DNA of 12,323 bases from Treponema sp. UBA4328. Its GTDB lineage: Bacteria > Spirochaetota > Spirochaetia > Treponematales > Treponemataceae. The notes below the pieces were generated by a model that did no database searches, was not told the origin of the DNA, and saw nothing but the letters and a program-made list of their open reading frames with translations. Shown piece by piece: positions 7,594 through 12,323 of this stretch (its first letter is position 1; each line of letters opens with the position of its first letter). Made by a program: the position numbers and the translations under genes. The stretch is from assembly GCA_002394465.1 (NCBI GenBank), contig DGTU01000098.1:1-12323 (forward strand), read 5' to 3'.

Positions 7594-8183
7594 GCAAGCA
7601 GTCCGTCAATTATAATGTTAAAAGTGGCCTTGATGTTCTCAAGGTCATTTGTGTCATAAAGGACAATCTCAAAAATTGCAGCTTCAAAAAACCTCAGGAG
7701 CATGTCCTTAACGTCTTTTACCGGCAGAACCTTGAACACCTTTTCTTTCTGACCTTTGATAATGATGGTCGTAAGGAGATGTTCTGCACGTATTACGCGG
7801 CGGACAATTTTTTCCCGCGGATCGCTTCCGCTCTTCTGCACCTGAATCAGATATGACATAAGCACCTGGAGAAGCGGCTTGCTTGCAAGGCACGTCTGAA
7901 TAATGCTTTCAGATACGTCACGGAGGCACTGTTCAGGTGTCAGGCCTTTATTTTTAATGATTACGAGAAGTGCCTTCTCCAGTTCCGAAGTAAACTGCTT
8001 GATGCTCCAGAGAAATATTTCCCGTTTGTTCTTAAAATAAATGTACAGGGTTGTACGCGTTATTCCGCATGCATCGGCAATCTTCTGAAACGTAACGTCC
8101 TCATAACCTTCCCTGCTGAAAAGTTCTATAGACTTCTCGAGAATTTCATGCCTGCGCTTGTCATGTTCTACGATAATTGCCAT
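7590..8183 (-). CDS. TetR-family transcriptional regulator
   Basis: A 197-aa regulator of typical TetR length. Residues about 10-57 form the DNA-binding domain with the family pattern: ILEKSIELFSREGYEDVTF, then the helix-turn-helix IADACGITRTTLYIYFKNK (35-53). The rest is an all-helical ligand and dimerisation domain with no sequence clue to the ligand. The ATG (8183-8181) follows GGAGAGG (8197-8191) and lies one base after the stop of the methyltransferase gene, so the two are cotranscribed and probably translationally coupled. A perfect 10-5-10 palindrome in the operon promoter (9432-9456) is a natural candidate for its operator, giving autoregulation. The stop codon lies in CTAG shared with the convergent lipoprotein gene. 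Family is secure; target and inducer are unknown. Confidence 0.93.
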   Translation of the reverse strand: MAIIVEHDKRRHEILEKSIELFSREGYEDVTFQKIADACGITRTTLYIYFKNKREIFLWSIKQFTSELEKALLVIIKNKGLTPEQCLRDVSESIIQTCLASKPLLQVLMSYLIQVQKSGSDPREKIVRRVIRAEHLLTTIIIKGQKEKVFKVLPVKDVKDMLLRFFEAAIFEIVLYDTNDLENIKATFNIIIDGLLA

Positions 8184-8184
8184 T

Positions 8185-9429
8185 TTAGTACCTCTCCGCT
8201 TTCCTGTCCGTTCTGTCCCTGCCGTTTCTTACAGGCTTTGAAGAACTGAACTTCTTTGCCTTTTCAGTTCCAGTGTACATGTAGAATGTAGTATCAAGGT
8301 TTCCGGCTTTCAGTGTCTTGAGCGTTGACGCATATCGGCCGATGCATTCCTGGAATTTTTTGTTTGCAGTAATTACTCCCGTCTGCCATCCCTTAAAGTC
8401 TTCAAAGAGACATGCCATGTCCTTATAAAGCTGTTCAGCCTCTGCCTCTTCTCCAAGGCGTTCTCCGTAAGGAGGATTGCAGATTATAAGGCCGTTTTCA
8501 AAAGGAGCCTGAATGTCCTTAAAGTCACTTACTTCAAAATCCGGACGCGGAATATGTCTGTCAATTCCAACCAGCTGAAGTGCCCTTCCTGCCATTACGC
8601 ATGCATGTTCTGCATTTTTGCGGGCCCTTTCAACGGCACCCGGATCAATGTCCGTTCCCGTAATGCGGCATTCAACGTCAGTACGGATTTTTGAAGCTTC
8701 TTCAAGGCGGATTTCATGTGCCCTCCTGGCATCAAAGAACGGAAGCGTCTCTACGGCAAAGCGCCTTCCGAATCCCGGAGCAACATTGAATGCATAAAGC
8801 GAAGCCTCAATAGGAATTGTTCCTGAACCGCAAAACGGATCATGCAGCGGAGTTTTTCTCCTCCACATCATAAGCTGAAGCATCACGGCAGCAGTTGTTT
8901 CCCTTAATGGTGCAACACCTCCGTCTGTTCTGTAACCGCGTTTGTGCAGAGGAAGTCCGCTCAGGTCAAGAAGCACCTGAACTTCATCTTCTGAAATATA
9001 AATCCTTATGTCTGCTTCGTTTCCGCTTTCCGGGAAAGTTGAAATATGCCAGATGTCGCCGAGCCTTTTGTAAACGGCTTTCTGCGCCATTCCCTGCACT
9101 GAATGTTCAGAATTAAGCTTTGACTTATATGAGCGCACCTTATCAATAACAACTTTCGAATCTTTCTTAAGGTAATCCTGCCACGGAACGGAATAAATGC
9201 CGTCAAAAAACTGGTCAAAATCTTCAGCATGGTAGCGGGCAGTTTCCAGATAAACCCTGTCGGAAGTACGGAGACAAAGGTTTGTCCTGAACAGCGCATC
9301 ATCATCACCCGTGAAAAATACACGTCCGGGAGCATTTCCGCTGAGTTTATACCCGAGAAGTTTAATTTCATTACCAAGAATTTTTTCCGCTCCGACTGCA
9401 CAGAGCGCAACAAGATTGTGCATACTCAT
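8185..9429 (-). CDS. rlmL: THUMP-domain 23S rRNA guanine-N2 methyltransferase (RlmL type)
   Basis: A 414-aa S-adenosylmethionine-dependent RNA methyltransferase. The N-terminal part (about 3-165) matches the THUMP and preceding region of RlmL/YpsC-type enzymes, beginning NLVALCAVGAEKIL and ending DLSGLPLHKRGYR. The Rossmann domain follows, with the SAM-site motif DPFCGSGT starting at D197 and the catalytic motif NPPYGER starting at N318, diagnostic of guanine-N2 methylation. E. coli RlmL methylates G2445 of 23S rRNA; here the enzyme is single, without the fused RlmK half. The last about 25 residues are basic. The reading frame stays open to a TTG at 9516, but the extra residues are hydrophobic, AT-rich and unlike the family. 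ATG at 9429 or 9423 fits the conserved start and the promoter. No Shine-Dalgarno precedes either, suggesting a leaderless message. It is the first gene of an operon with tetR. The exact rRNA position is inferred from the family. Confidence 0.88.
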   Translation of the reverse strand: MSMHNLVALCAVGAEKILGNEIKLLGYKLSGNAPGRVFFTGDDDALFRTNLCLRTSDRVYLETARYHAEDFDQFFDGIYSVPWQDYLKKDSKVVIDKVRSYKSKLNSEHSVQGMAQKAVYKRLGDIWHISTFPESGNEADIRIYISEDEVQVLLDLSGLPLHKRGYRTDGGVAPLRETTAAVMLQLMMWRRKTPLHDPFCGSGTIPIEASLYAFNVAPGFGRRFAVETLPFFDARRAHEIRLEEASKIRTDVECRITGTDIDPGAVERARKNAEHACVMAGRALQLVGIDRHIPRPDFEVSDFKDIQAPFENGLIICNPPYGERLGEEAEAEQLYKDMACLFEDFKGWQTGVITANKKFQECIGRYASTLKTLKAGNLDTTFYMYTGTEKAKKFSSSKPVRNGRDRTDRKAERY

Positions 9430-9431
9430 AA

Positions 9432-9456
9432 ATGACATTTTATCAAAAAATGTCAT
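9432..9456. promoter_or_regulatory. Perfect palindrome, candidate TetR operator
   Basis: ATGACATTTT (9432-9441), five bases ATCAA, then AAAATGTCAT (9447-9456): arms of ten bases with no mismatch. It covers the -10 and most of the spacer of the methyltransferase-tetR promoter and ends just before the start codon. Size, perfection and position fit a TetR-type operator that blocks RNA polymerase. Because it lies upstream of the predicted transcription start, it should not form an mRNA hairpin from that promoter. Confidence 0.65.
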
Positions 9457-9465
9457 ACTTAACAA
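9437..9465 (-). promoter_or_regulatory. Promoter of the methyltransferase-tetR operon
   Basis: On the minus strand, TTGTTA (9465-9460) and TAAAAT (9442-9437) are spaced by 17 bases, the same -35 and spacing as at the rubrerythrin gene. The predicted transcription start, about seven bases after the -10, falls at about 9430, next to the ATG at 9429. This makes the message leaderless or nearly so. Confidence 0.55.
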
Positions 9466-9502
9466 GACAAATAGAAAAATTTCAAAATTCTCATGAAAAA
9501 TA

Positions 9503-9531
9503 AAGACTGTAATCAAAAAAAATGTTAAAAT
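9503..9531 (+). promoter_or_regulatory. Weak candidate promoter of the 552-aa protein gene
   Basis: TAAAAT (9526-9531) lies 20 bases before ATG 9551 and 17 bases after AAGACT (9503-9508), a poor -35. If used, the transcript would start close to the ribosome site AGAGGA (9538-9543). The divergent intergenic region is very AT-rich, so chance matches are likely. Confidence 0.25.
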
Positions 9532-9550
9532 AATAACAGAGGATTATTTT

Positions 9551-11209
9551 ATGAGTGACATGGAATTAGACCCAACAATTGCAGCACTTCTTGCAGAATC
9601 AAGTTCAGGCCCGTCACAGCTGCCGTCCTTTAAGGATATTGCTCCGGAACCTCCAAAAGGCGGAGAACCGGAACCTAAATCCTCTTCCATGTCCGTTGAC
9701 CTCAGCGTAACCCATTTTGCTCCTATTACAAAAGTTTTCGAAGATACTCCACATCAGATATTCAACGATCCGTCATACTATAAGACAGCGCTTTCAGGAG
9801 AAGGTGATCAGGCACAGCGCGTTCATCAGGTACTTTCAAAATACCTCACCTGTACTGATCCAAAAGACAGAACAGTTTACCGCCAGCAGATGATAACGGC
9901 TTTCTGGGAACTCATCCGCGTAATGTGCCCGAAAATGGCAGATCCAAACGTAGCAAAAAGCAAGAAAATGCTTGTCCGCTACGGCGTCGTTCTTCCGTCA
10001 CTGTTTTCACCTGAGCAGAAAGACTTTTTTTCTAAGGCAATCCTTGAAAACAATACCGGAGAGCCGGTCTATTACATGGACGAATGGTTCAAGGAAATTG
10101 CAGCCGGACGCCTTACCCTTTCTGCAACTGACGAAGCAAGGCCTGCACGAAAAGCCGGAAGCGGAAACGCAAGTGCCGAACAGCAGCACCTCATGCAGCT
10201 CAAGAGCAAGAATGACGGTAAATTCCAGAGCGCCGAAAGCTTCGTAAATGCCAAGGAAAGCCAGCGTCAGATGATGGAAATGGAGCTCAAAAACCGCATC
10301 GATGCGCTGTGCGAACACGTTACAATGATGGGACTCGAGCCGCATAAAATGCCGTACAGCGATGCCCAGAAAAAACTTTTCCTTGAAATCTCAGAACGCT
10401 TAAGGGCACTCCAGAAACTCGACAAGGAACTTGCCAACAACCTCAAGGAACTCGAAGAAGCAAAGGCCATCGGACAGTCCCTTGAAGCAAAACTCAATGT
10501 CGCTCCGGATGCAATCGAAGTAAGCAACGCCGACATCACTACTGAATTTAACAGCGTACGCCAGATGGCAAAAATGACGGTCGGTCGCCAGGGTAACCAG
10601 TTCCCGGTATTCACGCGCGAATTTTTCCACTGTATACCAAACGGAACCGGTTTCCGTGAAAACGTCCTCAAAATCATGTCATGGATTGAAGAAAATGATC
10701 CGGGTGCTTTCTGCCGTACCCACAAAAACACGCCGCACAGAATCGTTCCTTATGTTCTTCTTGTTCCAACCTACGGTGACTTTGGCTTCTGCTGGGAACC
10801 GTTTGACCGCTACAACAGAATTACAAGCCGCGGCCGCATCGTAGTTCCGATGTATCCGAGGGACCTTAAGATTTCCCTTCTGATGGCTGTAGCTGACCTC
10901 AGGTGGCAGGTTGCCAAGGAAAAGGCAAGTTACTACTGGATGGAAGAGGGCCTTACCGGTCAGTATTACCAGTGGATTGAACGCCAGAAGCTCAAGGGTG
11001 ACCTCAAGTCATATTTCATCTCAGATTACGTTCTCTGGATGACAAAGGAAGTTGACGGCGTACAGCGCATGGATAAAGAACTTCGCGCAATTTTCTGGCG
11101 TTTCATACCGTTCAGCCAGGAGAAAAAAGACGAGCTCAAGAAACGCTCACTTGTATATCAGGAGCTTTATCAGCGCGATCTCAACCGTGCTATGAGCGAC
11201 GGATATTAA
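9551..11209 (+). CDS. Conserved-looking protein of unknown function upstream of pta
   Basis: A 552-aa protein I do not recognise by family. No signal peptide or membrane segment is seen, so it is probably cytoplasmic. Residues 1-50 are Pro/Ser/Glu-rich and likely disordered. Residues about 60-195 look like a compact helical domain. Residues 238-256 and 276-315 have heptad-like Leu/Ile/Met spacing rich in Glu and Lys, suggesting coiled coil (for example ISERLRALQKLDKELANNLK from 280). Residues about 350-552 form a second globular domain rich in Trp, Tyr and Phe (FPVFTREFFHCIP, YGDFGFCWEPFDRY, DLRWQVAKEKASYYWMEEG). No nucleotide-binding or catalytic motif stands out. The ATG follows AGAGGA. I recall, without being able to check, that an uncharacterised gene also lies beside pta in Treponema pallidum. 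A treponeme-specific role is possible. Confidence 0.85.
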   Translation: MSDMELDPTIAALLAESSSGPSQLPSFKDIAPEPPKGGEPEPKSSSMSVDLSVTHFAPITKVFEDTPHQIFNDPSYYKTALSGEGDQAQRVHQVLSKYLTCTDPKDRTVYRQQMITAFWELIRVMCPKMADPNVAKSKKMLVRYGVVLPSLFSPEQKDFFSKAILENNTGEPVYYMDEWFKEIAAGRLTLSATDEARPARKAGSGNASAEQQHLMQLKSKNDGKFQSAESFVNAKESQRQMMEMELKNRIDALCEHVTMMGLEPHKMPYSDAQKKLFLEISERLRALQKLDKELANNLKELEEAKAIGQSLEAKLNVAPDAIEVSNADITTEFNSVRQMAKMTVGRQGNQFPVFTREFFHCIPNGTGFRENVLKIMSWIEENDPGAFCRTHKNTPHRIVPYVLLVPTYGDFGFCWEPFDRYNRITSRGRIVVPMYPRDLKISLLMAVADLRWQVAKEKASYYWMEEGLTGQYYQWIERQKLKGDLKSYFISDYVLWMTKEVDGVQRMDKELRAIFWRFIPFSQEKKDELKKRSLVYQELYQRDLNRAMSDGY

Positions 11210-11213
11210 TAAA

Positions 11214-11298
11214 CCGGGGGGAAGCCTCCCCCTCGCTGCAAAGCGCTGCTTTTCCGCTGCCCCCTCTGCGGGCATGAAAAACGGCTTTCCAGCCCGCA
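11214..11298. repeat. GC-rich intergenic block of hairpins and CGCTGC repeats
   Basis: This block is roughly 70% GC by hand count, far above its surroundings. It holds a hairpin GGGGGA-AGCC-TCCCCC (11217-11232), a smaller one AAAGC-GCT-GCTTT (11240-11252), and TGCGGGC/GCCCGCA (11267-11273 with 11292-11298) enclosing GAAA/TTTC. The hexamer CGCTGC occurs three times (11234, 11244, 11255). It may include a terminator for the upstream gene, although no long T-run follows the first hairpin. It may also be a dispersed palindromic element or a structured leader of pta. Confidence 0.6.
11217..11253 (+). terminator. Possible terminator after the 552-aa protein gene
   Basis: The GGGGGA-AGCC-TCCCCC hairpin starts seven bases after the stop codon. 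It is followed by CTCGCTGC rather than Ts, so it is not a classic intrinsic terminator. The next small stem (AAAGC/GCTTT) ends in four Ts at 11250-11253. Together they could slow or end transcription, but the call is tentative. Confidence 0.35.
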
Positions 11299-11368
11299 AC
11301 GCCCGACATATTACTGTATTCAACTGCCGAGATTTTCCCGACAGAATTTATATTTTAAGAGGAAAAAA

Positions 11369-12323
11369 ATGGATTTTGTATCAGAACTCCGTGCCAAGGC
11401 TAAAGCTGCCGGCAAAACAATCGTTCTCTGCGAAGGCGAGGACAAAAGAGTCGTTGAAGCGGCTTCAAAAATCGTAAAAGAGGGCATTGCTAAAATCACC
11501 CTGCTCGGAAACAAGGCTGAAATCGAAAAATTCGGTTTCGATATGAGCGGAGTAAACATCGTTGATCCGACATCAGATTCAAACGCTGACAAATACGCAG
11601 AAATCCTGTACAAGGCCCGCGAAGGAAAAATCAACAAAAAGACAGGTCTTCCTGAATATGCTGACGTAGCTGCGGCAAAGGCTGCTGCACTCAAGGACTA
11701 CACAATGTACGGTGCACTCATCCTCAAGGCAGGAGATGCAGACGGATTCGTTTCAGGTGCATGCCACTCAACAGCAAACACACTCCGCCCGGGACTTCAG
11801 GTTATCAAAACAGCTCCAGGATGCAGCACAGTATCTTCATGCTTCATCATGGTAGCTCCGGAAGGAAGCAACAAATACCTCCCGAACGGAATCGCAGTAT
11901 TCGGTGACTGTGCAATCAACATCAACCCGACAGAAGAGCAGCTCGCTGACATCGCAATCGCATCAGCTGGAACTGCAAAGGCAATCGCAGGAATCGAACC
12001 AAAAGTTGCAATGCTTTCATTCTCAACAAAAGGTTCCGGCGCTGACCCTAAAGACGGCGACACAGTAGGCAAAGTTGTACGCGCAACTGCAATCGCAAAA
12101 GAAAAGGCTCCTGAGCTTGCACTCGACGGTGAATTCCAGTTCGACGCAGCAATCGCTCCGGAAGTAGGCGAACTCAAGGCTCCGGGTTCAGCTGTTGCAG
12201 GTCATGCAAATACATTCATCTTCCCTAACATCAATGCCGGAAACATCGGTTACAAAATCGCAGCTCGTATGGGCGGATGGAAGGCAATCGGTCCTGTATG
12301 CCAGGGCTTCGCAAAGCCTCTCA
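11369..12323 (+). CDS. pta: Phosphate acetyltransferase (cut by window edge)
   Basis: The first 318 codons of a cytoplasmic enzyme that converts acetyl-CoA and phosphate to acetyl phosphate and CoA, the step before acetate kinase in fermentative ATP formation. It is the short single-domain form: family motifs run from LCEGEDKRVVEAA near residue 20 through DGFVSGACHSTANTLRPGLQ in the middle to GPVCQGFAKPL at the edge. Only a dozen or so residues, including the usual NDLSRG segment with active-site Ser and Arg, should be missing. AAGAGGA lies five bases before the ATG. Codon choice is strongly biased (Ile almost always ATC, Ala mostly GCA or GCT), unlike the genes upstream, as expected for a highly expressed gene. 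A possible promoter is TTTCCA (11286) with TATTAC (11309), spacing 17, but it is weak and overlaps a hairpin. Confidence 0.96.
   Translation, partial: MDFVSELRAKAKAAGKTIVLCEGEDKRVVEAASKIVKEGIAKITLLGNKAEIEKFGFDMSGVNIVDPTSDSNADKYAEILYKAREGKINKKTGLPEYADVAAAKAAALKDYTMYGALILKAGDADGFVSGACHSTANTLRPGLQVIKTAPGCSTVSSCFIMVAPEGSNKYLPNGIAVFGDCAININPTEEQLADIAIASAGTAKAIAGIEPKVAMLSFSTKGSGADPKDGDTVGKVVRATAIAKEKAPELALDGEFQFDAAIAPEVGELKAPGSAVAGHANTFIFPNINAGNIGYKIAARMGGWKAIGPVCQGFAKPL

Noticed and set aside
9430..9516. Upstream extension of the methyltransferase frame to a TTG at 9516
   Set aside because: The extra 29 residues do not resemble the family, there is no ribosome site, and the region holds the promoter and palindrome.
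11234..11260. Three CGCTGC copies as a possible CRISPR or iteron array
   Set aside because: The units are only six bases, spacing is short and uneven, and no cas or rep gene is near.
11320..12177. Minus-strand open frames opposite pta
   Set aside because: pta is unmistakable on the plus strand and its strong codon bias leaves antisense frames open by chance.

Overview
The window reads as chromosomal DNA of a spirochaete, most likely a Treponema of the gut/rumen type. This is inferred from the gene set: rubrerythrin, spirochaete-style lipoprotein signals, a large acidic LysM membrane protein, a short single-domain phosphate acetyltransferase, and a treponeme-like unknown protein next to pta. 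I see no transposase, phage gene, tRNA, rRNA or CRISPR array. Coding is dense and there is no gene-free stretch over 300 bases.

Layout. (1) 1-271, minus: 5' part of a rubrerythrin gene with a clear promoter, back to back with the next promoter. (2) 405-4933, plus: a two-gene unit overlapping by one base (TAATG). The first gene encodes a 743-aa bitopic membrane protein whose N-terminus looks like the peptide-binding beta-domain of DnaK with no ATPase domain. A long acidic repetitive region, one membrane segment and a C-terminal LysM domain follow. The second gene encodes a lipoprotein lytic transglycosylase of the Slt type. (3) 5005-6570, plus: a PutP-type sodium/proline symporter. (4) 6643-7593, plus: an unknown lipoprotein starting with TTG, whose ribosome site and start codon can pair with a sequence upstream of its own promoter. 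(5) 7590-9429, minus: an operon of a THUMP-domain rRNA methyltransferase (RlmL type) and a TetR regulator. Its promoter contains a perfect 10-5-10 palindrome, a good candidate operator for that TetR. (6) 9551-11209, plus: a 552-aa protein of unknown function. (7) 11210-11368: GC-rich, hairpin-rich intergenic DNA. (8) 11369 to the end, plus: phosphate acetyltransferase (pta), cut by the window edge.

How the genes may work together. The LysM protein and the transglycosylase look like a translationally coupled envelope module: one protein ties a cytoplasmic domain to peptidoglycan, the other cuts peptidoglycan in the periplasm. PutP imports proline using the sodium gradient. Pta makes acetyl phosphate from acetyl-CoA for ATP formation in fermentation, and rubrerythrin removes peroxide, both fitting an anaerobic fermenter. 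The most notable signals are the ATPase-less DnaK-like domain in a peptidoglycan-binding membrane protein, the operator-like palindrome over an apparently leaderless methyltransferase-tetR promoter, and the RBS-masking inverted repeat at the lipoprotein gene.
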